Positions 1 through 10,971 of a stretch of 35,508 nucleotides of DNA are shown here, piece by piece. The stretch's first letter is position 1; each line of letters opens with the position of its first letter. The notes under the pieces are model-generated. The model made no database searches. It was not told the DNA's origin and saw only the letters and a list, made by a program, of their open reading frames with translations. The stretch comes from Pseudomonadota bacterium. GTDB lineage: Bacteria > Pseudomonadota > Gammaproteobacteria > Pseudomonadales > Pseudomonadaceae. The DNA lies in the NCBI GenBank assembly GCA_023388335.1, contig JAEWGL010000094.1:1-35508 (forward strand). Direction: 5' to 3'. The translations under genes and the position numbers were made by a program.

Positions 1-143
1 TGAACTGCGTCTACAAGATGACGCTGGAGGCCGGGGTGGACGGGGATGGTGACATGGTGTGGGCCGCACATTATCTCAGCGGCATGGCCAAGGCGCTGGT
101 TGAGGATGTGGCCCACGGGATGATGACAGGACCTGTCCGTTAG
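1..143 (+). CDS. C-terminal end of a small protein, possibly DUF3077/DUF6124-like (5' truncated)
   Basis: An open frame enters from the left edge (first whole codon at base 3) and ends at a TAG at 141-143, giving 46 residues. The tail has an acidic GVDGDGDM stretch, then a helical part with regularly spaced Ala and Leu (LSGMAKALVEDVAHGMM). This layout recalls the short DUF3077/DUF6124 proteins common in Pseudomonas, which end in a GV...A...L....D.A pattern, but the match is only by eye. The start and most of the protein lie outside the window, so neither length nor function can be fixed. The next gene on this strand begins 361 bp later, so it is probably not co-transcribed with it. Confidence 0.5.
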   Translation, partial: NCVYKMTLEAGVDGDGDMVWAAHYLSGMAKALVEDVAHGMMTGPVR

Positions 144-504
144 GCCTGGTTTGGACTACAGGTGGACGGTGGGCAGGGCTTGCGTTTATGTCTGACACAA
201 TGTGATCGCAGGTTTTACGGCCGCTTCGCGCCCGATCGCAGGGCAAGCCAGCTCCCACAGGTATCGCGGTGCGCCATAGAATCTCCATGAATAGGTTCTC
301 TCTAGGGTCCGCTTCGGGGCTGGAAAACTGCGCATGCTGGTTGTGAATGTCGTCTTGGCAGCCCGGCCAGTAATGGACCGCGTCCCACATTGACGCCGCT
401 TAACAAAACATAACGTCCCTCCAATTGTCAGCCCGCCAACATCCCCGATACGATCCCTCGCACTACATCGACCCACGACAACAATACAAACGGGGACCGA
501 ATAC
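144..504. other. 361-bp intergenic region upstream of the YCF48-RND pair
   Basis: No convincing gene is seen here. The region holds a degenerate REP (about 217-262), a small hairpin near 390-405 (GCGTC/GACGC arms on either side of CCACATT) and an AT-richer stretch at 400-430. A TTGTCA at 425-430 followed 16 bp later by GATACG (447-452) is the best sigma70-like match, and it is weak. The promoter of the YCF48-RND operon must lie in this region if the operon starts at 505. A minus-strand frame across it mostly translates the REP and is not counted as a gene. Confidence 0.5.
217..262 (-). repeat. Degenerate REP element
   Basis: The stretch from CGGCCGCTTCGCG through GGGCAAGCCAGCTCCCACAGG resembles the right arm of the Pseudomonas REP family (compare the intact arm at 24101-24122). 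It carries an insertion of about 10 bp after TTCGCG and a CCA in place of CCC. No paired inverted copy is nearby, so it looks like a decayed single REP. Confidence 0.6.
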
Positions 505-1536
505 ATGAGTGAGCCTGTGATGGCGAGCACCCGGCATCGCGCCTGGGCATTGGCCGCAAGTGCACTGCTGGCAGTGTTGTTGGGAACATGGACGTCCGCA
601 GCCACCGCCGCCGTCGCCGCCGACCAATACTCGGTCGAATCGGCCAAGGCCTGCCAGAGCCTGATGCTCGACGCCGCCCATGCCGGCGCGCGCCTGGTGG
701 TGGTCGGCGACCGCGGCCACATTCTTTTCTCCGACGACCAGGGCAAGACCTGGACCCAGGCCCGGGTGCCGACCCGGCAGTTGCTCACCGCCGTGTTCTT
801 CATCGACGACAAGCGTGGCTGGGCGGTCGGCCACGATGCCCAGGTCCTGGCCAGCAGCGATGGTGGCGCGACCTGGACACAGCAATACCAGGATATTTCC
901 CGTGAAGCCCCGTTGCTCGATGTCTGGTTCCTCGATGCCCAGCACGGTTTCGCCGTGGGTGCCTACGGCGCCTTGCTGGAAACCGTCGACGGCGGCCAGC
1001 ACTGGCAGGACGTGGCCGAGCGCCTGCCCAACGAAGAACAACTGCACCTCAACGGCATCACGGCGGTGAAGGACGCTGGCCTGTTCATCGTCGGCGAGCA
1101 GGGCAGCATGTTCCGCTCCAGCGACAACGGCCAGAGCTGGACCCTTGTCGAGGGGCCTTACCAGGGCTCGCTGTTCGGGGTGATCGGTACCGCCCAGCCA
1201 CGCACCCTGCTGGCCTATGGATTGCGTGGCAACCTGTTCCGCTCCAGCGACTTCGGTGATAGCTGGCAGCCGATCGAGCTCAAGGCCGCGCGCGGTACGC
1301 TCGAATTCGGCCTGGCAAGCGCTACGCTTCTGGAGGATGGCAGCCTGGTGCTGGTCGGCAATGGCGGCAGCGTGTTGCGCAGCCATGATGATGGGCAGAG
1401 CTTCTCGGTCTTCAACCGGGCCGATCGCATCGCCTTGGCTGGGGTCAGTGGACTGGCCGACGGTAGCCTACTGCTGGTCGGCCAGGGTGGCGTGCATATC
1501 GCGTCCGCCCAGGGTGCCGAGGAGGCGCAGCCATGA
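505..1536 (+). CDS. Secreted YCF48-like / BNR (Asp-box) beta-propeller protein
   Basis: This 343-residue protein has an N-terminal signal peptide (hydrophobic core about residues 13-28, Ala-rich cleavage region about 32-39). Six Asp-box motifs follow: SDDQGKTW, SSDGGATW, TVDGGQHW, SSDNGQSW, SSDFGDSW and SHDDGQSF. These are the hallmark of sialidase/YCF48-type beta-propellers, so the mature protein is probably a periplasmic propeller. The start at 505 has GGGGA upstream; an ATG at 520 is an alternative. Its stop overlaps the next start (ATGA), so it is translationally coupled to the RND transporter. In Pseudomonas such propellers are found beside COG1033 RND proteins, often with DUF1302 and DUF1329 outer-membrane and lipid-carrier partners. 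Those partners are absent here. The propeller may be an accessory of the transporter; the substrate is unknown. Confidence 0.85.
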   Translation: MSEPVMASTRHRAWALAASALLAVLLGTWTSAATAAVAADQYSVESAKACQSLMLDAAHAGARLVVVGDRGHILFSDDQGKTWTQARVPTRQLLTAVFFIDDKRGWAVGHDAQVLASSDGGATWTQQYQDISREAPLLDVWFLDAQHGFAVGAYGALLETVDGGQHWQDVAERLPNEEQLHLNGITAVKDAGLFIVGEQGSMFRSSDNGQSWTLVEGPYQGSLFGVIGTAQPRTLLAYGLRGNLFRSSDFGDSWQPIELKAARGTLEFGLASATLLEDGSLVLVGNGGSVLRSHDDGQSFSVFNRADRIALAGVSGLADGSLLLVGQGGVHIASAQGAEEAQP

Positions 1537-3935
1537 CCCGCCAAGAGAGCTTCGACATGAACCAGCAGCACCATCAGGACAAGGCGACCTTGCTCGAACG
1601 CCTGATCTTCAACAATCGTCCGGTGGTCATCGCCCTCTGCGTGCTGGTCAGCATTTTTCTGTTCTGGCAGGCCACGCAGGTACGCCCTTCCACCAGCTTC
1701 GAGAAGATGATCCCACTGGAGCATCCGTTCATCGAGAAGATGCTCGAACACCGCAATGACCTGGCCAACCTGGGCAACACCGTACGGATCTCGGTCGAGG
1801 CAGTGAACGGCGACATTTTCGACAAGGACTACATGGAGACCCTGCGCCAGATCCATGACGAGGTGTTCTACATTCCGGGCGTCGACCGCGCCGGGCTCAA
1901 GTCCTTGTGGAGCCCCAGCGTGCGCTGGACCGAGGTGACCGAGGAGGGCTTCGCCGGCGGCGAGGTGATCCCGCAGACCTACAATGGCACCGATGACAGC
2001 CTCGACGAGTTGCGCGACAACGTGCTCAAGTCTGGGCAGGTCGGACGCCTGGTGGCCAACAACTTCAGGTCGAGCATCGTCGACGTGCCGCTGCTGGAGT
2101 CCTACCCGGATCCCCAGGACCAGGGCAAGCAGATCAAGCTCGACTACCAGCAGTTCTCGCACCAGCTGGAAGAAAAGATCCGCGACAAGTTCCAGGCCCA
2201 GAACCCCAATGTGAAGATCCACATCGTCGGCTTCGCCAAGAAGGTCGGTGACCTGATCGACGGCCTGATGATGGTGGCGCTGTTCTTCGGCGTGGCATTG
2301 GTCATTACCTGGATCCTGCTGTACTGGTTTACCTGGTGCCTGCGCAGCACCATCGCCGTGCTGATCACCACCCTGGTGGCGGTGGTCTGGCAACTGGGCC
2401 TGATGCACGCGGTGGGCTTTGGCCTGGACCCGTATTCGATGCTGGTGCCATTTCTGATCTTCGCCATCGGCATCTCCCATGGGGTGCAGAAGATCAACGG
2501 TATCGCCCTGCAGTCCAGTGATGCCGACAATGCCCTGACGGCGGCGCGGCGGACCTTCCGCCAGCTGTTCCTGCCGGGCATGATCGCCATCCTCGCCGAC
2601 GCCGTGGGCTTCATCACCCTGCTGATCATCGACATCGGGGTGATCCGCGAACTGGCCATCGGCGCCTCCATCGGCGTGGCCGTGATCGTCTTCACCAACC
2701 TGATCCTGCTGCCCGTGGCGATCTCCTACGTCGGCATCAGCAAGAAGGCGATCGAGCGCAGCAAGCGCGACGCCAACCGTGAGCACCCGTTCTGGCGCCT
2801 GCTCTCGGGCTTTGCCAGTGCCAAGGTGGCGCCGGTGTCGATCGTCCTGGCGCTGCTGGCCTTTGGCGGCGGGCTCTGGTACAGCCAGAACCTGAAGATC
2901 GGCGACCTCGACCAGGGTGCGCCGGAGCTGCGTCCAGACTCGCGCTACAACCTGGACAACAACTTCATCATCAGCAACTACTCCACCAGCTCGGACGTGC
3001 TGGTAGTGATGGTCAAGACCCCGGCCGAGAGCTGCTCGATCCACTCGACCCTGGCACCGATCGACGAGTTGATGTGGACCATGGAGAACACCCCCGGCGT
3101 GCAGTCGGCGATCTCTCTGGTAACCGTGTCCAAGCAGGTGATCAAGGGCATGAACGAGGGCAACCTGAAATGGGAAACCCTGTCGCGCAATCCGGACATC
3201 CTCAACAACTCCATTGCCCGTGCCGATGGCCTGTACAACGCCGATTGCTCGCTGGCCCCGGTGCTGGTGTTCCTCAACGACCACAAGGCCGAGACCCTGG
3301 AGCGCGTGGTCGCGGCCGCACAGACCTTTGCCGACGAGCATAACAAGGAAGGCCTGGAGTTCCTCCTGGCGGCGGGCAACGCCGGCATCGAGGCGGCCAC
3401 CAACGAGGTGATCAAGTCGGCCGAGCTGACCATCCTCATCCTCGTCTACCTCTGCGTCGCGGTGATGTGCATGATCACCTTCCGCTCCTTCGCCGCAACC
3501 CTGTGCATCGTCCTGCCGCTGGTGCTGACCTCGGTGCTGGGCAACGCGCTGATGGCCTTCATGGGCATCGGCGTCAAGGTCGCGACCTTGCCGGTGGTAG
3601 CGCTCGGCGTGGGCATCGGTGTCGACTACGGGATCTACATCTACAGCCGCGTGGAGAGTTTCCTGCGCGCGGGCCTGCCGCTGCAGGAAGCCTACTACCA
3701 GACCCTGCGCTCCACGGGCAAGGCCGTGCTGTTCACCGGCCTGTGCCTGGCCATCGGGGTGTGCACCTGGATCTTCTCGGCGATCAAGTTCCAGGCCGAC
3801 ATGGGCCTGATGCTGACCTTCATGCTGCTCTGGAACATGTTCGGCGCCCTCTGGCTGCTGCCAGCGCTGGCGCGCTTCTTGATCAAGCCCGAGAAGCTGG
3901 CGGGCAAGGCCGGGGGGTCGATTTTCGCGCATTGA
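1533..3935 (+). CDS. RND-superfamily transporter (COG1033/MMPL-like)
   Basis: This 800-residue inner-membrane protein has the RND layout: one TM segment near residues 30-50, a periplasmic loop to about 235, a TM cluster (about 240-410), a TM near 435, a second periplasmic loop and a final TM cluster (about 630-790). Each half has the expected small-residue/acidic TM4-like segment: FLIFAIGISHGVQ in the first and ALGVGIGVDYGIYIYSR in the second. It is shorter than tripartite drug pumps (about 1000-1050 aa) and fits the COG1033/MMPL group of lipid and hydrophobic-molecule exporters. The annotated start overlaps the upstream stop; an ATG at 1557 is also possible. No membrane-fusion protein or outer-membrane channel lies nearby. 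The substrate is unknown; lipid or sterol-like export is inferred from the family. Confidence 0.88.
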   Translation: MTRQESFDMNQQHHQDKATLLERLIFNNRPVVIALCVLVSIFLFWQATQVRPSTSFEKMIPLEHPFIEKMLEHRNDLANLGNTVRISVEAVNGDIFDKDYMETLRQIHDEVFYIPGVDRAGLKSLWSPSVRWTEVTEEGFAGGEVIPQTYNGTDDSLDELRDNVLKSGQVGRLVANNFRSSIVDVPLLESYPDPQDQGKQIKLDYQQFSHQLEEKIRDKFQAQNPNVKIHIVGFAKKVGDLIDGLMMVALFFGVALVITWILLYWFTWCLRSTIAVLITTLVAVVWQLGLMHAVGFGLDPYSMLVPFLIFAIGISHGVQKINGIALQSSDADNALTAARRTFRQLFLPGMIAILADAVGFITLLIIDIGVIRELAIGASIGVAVIVFTNLILLPVAISYVGISKKAIERSKRDANREHPFWRLLSGFASAKVAPVSIVLALLAFGGGLWYSQNLKIGDLDQGAPELRPDSRYNLDNNFIISNYSTSSDVLVVMVKTPAESCSIHSTLAPIDELMWTMENTPGVQSAISLVTVSKQVIKGMNEGNLKWETLSRNPDILNNSIARADGLYNADCSLAPVLVFLNDHKAETLERVVAAAQTFADEHNKEGLEFLLAAGNAGIEAATNEVIKSAELTILILVYLCVAVMCMITFRSFAATLCIVLPLVLTSVLGNALMAFMGIGVKVATLPVVALGVGIGVDYGIYIYSRVESFLRAGLPLQEAYYQTLRSTGKAVLFTGLCLAIGVCTWIFSAIKFQADMGLMLTFMLLWNMFGALWLLPALARFLIKPEKLAGKAGGSIFAH

Positions 3936-3948
3936 ATCGGCACTGCGC

Positions 3949-3980
3949 CCTGCTGGAGCGGGCTAGCCCGTTTCAGCAGG
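3949..3980. terminator. Near-perfect 32-bp palindrome after the RND gene
   Basis: Outer arms CCTGCTG/CAGCAGG and inner arms CGGGC/GCCCG meet at a central TA, with only the bases beside the inner arms mismatched. It lies 13 bp after the RND stop. There is no T tract, so it may be an RNA-stabilising or REP-derived hairpin rather than a simple intrinsic terminator. A TATACT at 3981-3986 directly follows and may be a -10 box for the next gene. Confidence 0.5.
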
Positions 3981-4013
3981 TATACTGCTGACTTTCCATC
4001 TTGTGGTGCACCC

Positions 4014-4301
4014 ATGACCTCACTTGCCAACGCCCTGCGAACCTGTGACATGCTCTTGATCGATGGCCTGCATGCCTTCGACTTCACCTTCGACGACGCT
4101 GGCCTGGTCATCGAGTGCATGGATGGCCGTGCCCTCAAGCGCTGGCACTTCAGCCTGGAGCAGGTCGAAGCGGCTGTGGCGCAGGGGGGCGACTGGCAGA
4201 TCAGTAATGAAGCCGGCGAGCATCGACTAGCCTGTATGAGTGCCCTGCGTGCCACGGAAGATGATGACGATGAAACGCCTGACGACCTTGCTGAGCGCTA
4301 G
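4014..4301 (+). CDS. Small acidic Pseudomonas protein (possibly DUF5629 family)
   Basis: This 95-residue cytoplasmic protein has no signal peptide or TM segment. Its body (MLLIDGLHAFDFTFDDAGLVIECMDG, then RWHFSLEQVEAAV) looks like a small alpha/beta fold. It ends in a very acidic tail (EDDDDETPDDL). It resembles what I remember of the DUF5629 family in Pseudomonas, but that is from memory. The last 32 bases overlap the start region of the lactonase gene in another frame, which suggests translational coupling. TATACT at 3981-3986 is a possible -10 for a promoter of this pair. No function can be assigned. Confidence 0.75.
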   Translation: MTSLANALRTCDMLLIDGLHAFDFTFDDAGLVIECMDGRALKRWHFSLEQVEAAVAQGGDWQISNEAGEHRLACMSALRATEDDDDETPDDLAER

Positions 4302-5403
4302 CCTCATGACCCTGACAATCCATGCGCACGCCGTGACACTCTTGGTGGGTAGCTATACCGATGGCGATAGCCTCGGCATCTACAGCTACCGTTTCGACAG
4401 CGAGACCGGACGCATCGACGGCACGCCGCTGCAGGTGGTCAAAAGCGAGAATCCATCCTGGCTGGTGCTTTCGGCCGACCAGCGCCTGCTTTTCGCGGTC
4501 AACGAGCAGGGCAAGGGACAGGGGAAGGCCAGCAGCTTCAACGTGGATGCCAAGGGTGTGATCACGCCGCTCAACCAGGCCTCGAGCCAGGGCGACGAAC
4601 CCACGCATGCCAGCCTCAGCCATGACCAACGCTACCTGTTCGTCGCCAACTACGCGGCAGAGTCGCAGCCCGGCGGCAGCCTGGTGGCGCTACCGGTTGG
4701 CCGGGATGGTCGTCTCAAGGACTTCGTGCAGCAGCAGCGGCACGCACCCAGCAAGGTCGACCCCGAACGCCAGGCTGGCGCTCATGTGCATTCGGTGGTG
4801 TTCTCACCCGATGGCCACCATCTCTACGCCAGCGACCTGGGTGCCGACAAGGTGTTCATCTACCGCTACGACGGTGCCAGCCCCGAGCATCCGCTGTCCC
4901 CGGCCAAACCCGCCGCCGTGAGCCTGCCCCCCGGCAGCGGCCCGCGGCACTTGCTGTTCGACGCCAAGGGCGAGCATGCCTACCTGACGCTGGAGATGAG
5001 CGCCGAAGTGGTGATGTTCGATGTCCGCGATGGCGCCTTGCTGGAGCGCCAGCGCCTGCCACTGACCGAACTCACGGACCCTGCGGCCAAGGCCGGCGGC
5101 GCCTTGCACCTGTCGGCCGATGGCCGATTCCTGTACGTCAGCAACCGTGGCACGGCCAATGAGCTGGTGGTGTATACGGTCGACGCAGACAGCGGCCAGC
5201 TGAGCCTGCTGCAGCGGCGTTCGGTGGAGGGGGATCACCCGCGTGAGTTCAACCTTGATCCCAGCGGCAAGTTCGTTCTGGTGGCCAACCAGAAGAGCAA
5301 TGAGATCCGCGTGCTGCGCCGCGACCCGCGCAGCGGCGAACTGGGCGAGACGGTTCAGGTCCTGCGCCAGGACGCGCCGTCGGACCTGAAGTTCCTCGAG
5401 TGA
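4270..5403 (+). CDS. Lactonase of the 7-bladed beta-propeller (YbhE/Pgl) family, with a signal peptide
   Basis: A 377-residue protein whose mature part begins VTLLVGSYTDGDSLGIYSY, the typical first blade of the lactonase_7 / 6-phosphogluconolactonase family. Later family landmarks include ANYAAESQPGGS, HVHSVVFSPDGHHLYASDLGADKVFIY, GSGPRHLLFD, SADGRFLYVSNRG and GDHPREFNLDPSGKFVLVANQKSN. The frame is open from a GTG at 4240. The ATG at 4270 is preferred because it gives a clean signal peptide (MKRL then a hydrophobic core ending HAHA) and has GGAAG about 10 bp upstream. An exported form is odd for the cytoplasmic pentose-phosphate step. Pseudomonas normally uses a different (DevB-type) Pgl, so the true substrate may be another sugar lactone in the periplasm. 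Confidence 0.85.
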   Translation: MKRLTTLLSASLMTLTIHAHAVTLLVGSYTDGDSLGIYSYRFDSETGRIDGTPLQVVKSENPSWLVLSADQRLLFAVNEQGKGQGKASSFNVDAKGVITPLNQASSQGDEPTHASLSHDQRYLFVANYAAESQPGGSLVALPVGRDGRLKDFVQQQRHAPSKVDPERQAGAHVHSVVFSPDGHHLYASDLGADKVFIYRYDGASPEHPLSPAKPAAVSLPPGSGPRHLLFDAKGEHAYLTLEMSAEVVMFDVRDGALLERQRLPLTELTDPAAKAGGALHLSADGRFLYVSNRGTANELVVYTVDADSGQLSLLQRRSVEGDHPREFNLDPSGKFVLVANQKSNEIRVLRRDPRSGELGETVQVLRQDAPSDLKFLE

Positions 5404-5423
5404 AGGTCATGCCGCTGGGCCAT

Positions 5424-5444
5424 GAGCGCCAATCAGCAGCGCTC
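5424..5444. terminator. Stem-loop between convergent genes
   Basis: GAGCGC (5424-5429) and GCGCTC (5439-5444) form a perfect 6-bp stem with a 9-nt loop. It lies in the 43-bp gap between the + strand lactonase gene and the - strand glutathione S-transferase gene. It could serve both strands, but there is no T tract. Confidence 0.35.
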
Positions 5445-5446
5445 GC

Positions 5447-6036
5447 TCAGCGCGCCATGATCGCCTTGAACAATGCCGACTCCAGCCAGCCGGTGAGCCA
5501 CGCGCGCAAATGTGGGTAGGGCGCTTGGGCGAACCACGCAGGCTCAACCCCGGCGAACTGACGCATCAGCGGTAACAAAGCGGCGTCGGCAAGGCTTGGG
5601 TGCGTGGCCAGCAGGTAAGGCCGGCCGGCCAGCAGGGCATCCAGTTCGGCCAACCAGGGTTCGGCGTGTTGCCGGTAGTACCCACGATCATGGGCGGGGT
5701 AGCGCTCGGCGTATTTATACAGGTTGACCTGGGCCTTGAAGACGCTGTCATTGCGCTCGATCAACGCATCAGCCTGCCGTGCGGCGCAGGGGTCGGCCTG
5801 GAGGCGCCAGTCCTGTGGATCATGCCAGGCCAGCGCCCAGCGCATGATGTCCAGGCTTTCCTCCAGTACCTGGGTACCCGTGTCGAGTACCGGCACCGTG
5901 CCCTTGGGCGACACTGCCAGCAGCTCGGCCGGTTTGGCCTTGAGGCTCACTTCACGGATTTCCACCGCGCAGCCGGCATAGCGCAGCGCCAGGCGTGCGC
6001 GCATGGCCCAGGGGCAGCGGCGGAAGGAATAGAGGA

Positions 6037-6040
<4 letters not shown>
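5447..6040 (-). CDS. Glutathione S-transferase-like protein
   Basis: This is a 197-residue cytoplasmic protein. The N-terminal thioredoxin-like domain starts MILYSFRRCPWAMRARLALRYAG with a CPWA active-site motif (Cys9). It continues with SPKGTVPVLDTG (the cis-Pro region) and EESLDIMRW, the Glu-Ser pair that binds the gamma-glutamyl group. An all-helical C-terminal domain follows (about residues 85-197). The frame extends to a GTG at 6046, but the ATG at 6040 is preferred because it gives a 4-bp ATGA overlap with the sbcC stop. The CPxA motif suggests a Cys-type GST close to the omega/Grx2-like groups. It is the last gene of the - strand run; its link to DNA repair is probably only co-transcription. 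Confidence 0.85.
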
Positions 6041-9680
<3,640 letters not shown>

Positions 9681-9684
<4 letters not shown>

Positions 9685-10919
9685 GGCTGCTCCTCTTCGT
9701 GCTGGACGTCTTGCAGCAGCAGGGCGAAATCGGCCAGGGCCTGGGCATCCACGGCACTGCCGTAGGCCTGCTCCCAGGCCCGGCTGAACAGGTCCTGGGG
9801 CGTGAGCTGTCCCAGCTCGACCAAGTCGATGCCGTCATCCTCGGGGCCACCGCGTCCGGCGTATTCGGCGCTGATGCGCACCAGGCGCACGGCCTTGCCC
9901 TCAAGCGCCGCCTCCAGCTGGTGCCGCAAGTCCGGTTGGGGTTCGTCCAGTTGTACGCGGATTTCCAGCCACGGCTGGCGTTGCGGATCTTCGAGCAGGT
10001 CGACCCGCGGCAGCGCGGCCAGCGCTTCGAGCAGCGTCGCCAGCGGTGCCGGCCCCAGGCGTTGCAGGGCCACGGCGCGTGGCACCAGGCGTGGTTCGAC
10101 GTTGACCAGTGTGGCCCCGTCCAGCTCGATCTCCAGGACCTGGTGCGGGTAGCCGATCTCGGCGAAGGACAAGGGAATCGGCGAACCGCTGTAGCGGATG
10201 CGCTCCTCGCGGTTGACCCGCTGCGGCTTGTGCAGGTGACCCAGCGCGACATAGCTGATGGCCTTGTCGAACAGGCGCGCTGGCAAGGCCTCGGCATTGC
10301 CGATGATCAGGCTGCGCTCGGAATCTTCCGAGACCGTGCCGCCGGCCATGTGCGCATGGCTGATGGCGATCAGCGCCTGGTCCTTCTTGCGCTTGCCCAA
10401 GGCTGCGGCAATCAGTTGCTGGTGGACCTGGGTGATGCCCTGCAGGTAGTCGTCCCCGAGTAGCGGCCCGGTGACCTCCGCCGGGCGCAGGAACGGCAGG
10501 GCCAGGCACCAGGCGCTGACCTTGCCGCGGGCATTGGTCAGCGGGATCAAGAGGCGCTCGCTGTCCAGCTGGCCCTCATCGAGCCAGTGTACCCGGCCCA
10601 GAGCGTGGGTGCGCAGGCGGCGCATGAGCGCGGCCGGCAGCTCGATGCGCGAGCCGGAGTCGTGGTTGCCGGCGATCATCACGATGTCCAGCTTGGGCTG
10701 TTGCTCGTGGGCCTGGACGATGAAGTCGTAGAGCCGCTCCTGGGCTTTGACCGGTGGGTTGACCGTGTCGAAGACGTCGCCGGCGATCAGCAGCGCATCG
10801 GGCTGACGCAGCTTCAACTGGCCGAGCAGCCAGGCCAGGAAGCAGGCATGTTCGAAGTCGCGTTCCTGGCCATGCAGGCTCTGGCCAAGGTGCCAGTCGG
10901 AGGTGTGAAACAGACGCAT
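9681..10919 (-). CDS. sbcD: SbcD, nuclease subunit of the SbcCD exonuclease
   Basis: This 412-residue metallophosphoesterase is the Mre11 counterpart. Metal-binding motifs appear in order: HTSDWHLGQ (residues 4-12), LIAGDVFD, MIAGNHDSGSR, ISHAHMAGG and ALGHLHKPQ, followed by a C-terminal capping and SbcC-binding region. The frame is open further upstream, but the ATG at 10919 gives the standard MRLFHTSDWHLGQ start with GGAA upstream. The gene is coupled to sbcC by a 4-bp overlap. It starts 52 bp after the BatD-like gene, and a strong hairpin sits in that gap, so it may also have its own expression level. Confidence 0.97.
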
Positions 10920-10941
10920 TGGGGGTTCCGCGCAGTGCCGA

Positions 10942-10962
10942 CGTGGCGCATGGGGCGCCACG
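10942..10962 (-). terminator. 8-bp stem-loop between the batD-like gene and sbcD
   Basis: CGTGGCGC (10942-10949) and GCGCCACG (10955-10962) form a perfect 8-bp stem with a 5-nt loop, the strongest hairpin in the otherwise tightly packed operon. It is not followed by a T tract on the - strand. It may be a partial terminator, an RNA-processing site or a 3'-end stabiliser separating the Bat-type genes from sbcDC. Confidence 0.45.
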
Positions 10963-10971
10963 CCTCAGGGG

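Noticed and set aside
76..390. 104-codon - strand open frame in the left intergenic region
   Set aside because: Its middle part is a translation of the REP remnant (IPVGAGLPCDRARSGR), it runs into the left-edge gene, and its ribosome site is weak.
186..812. 208-codon - strand open frame overlapping the YCF48 gene start
   Set aside because: It is antisense to the signal peptide and first blade of the propeller gene and has low-complexity composition.
1215..3932. 905-codon - strand open frame opposite the RND transporter
   Set aside because: The product is His/Gln/Asp-rich without domains, and the + strand frame encodes a clear RND transporter.
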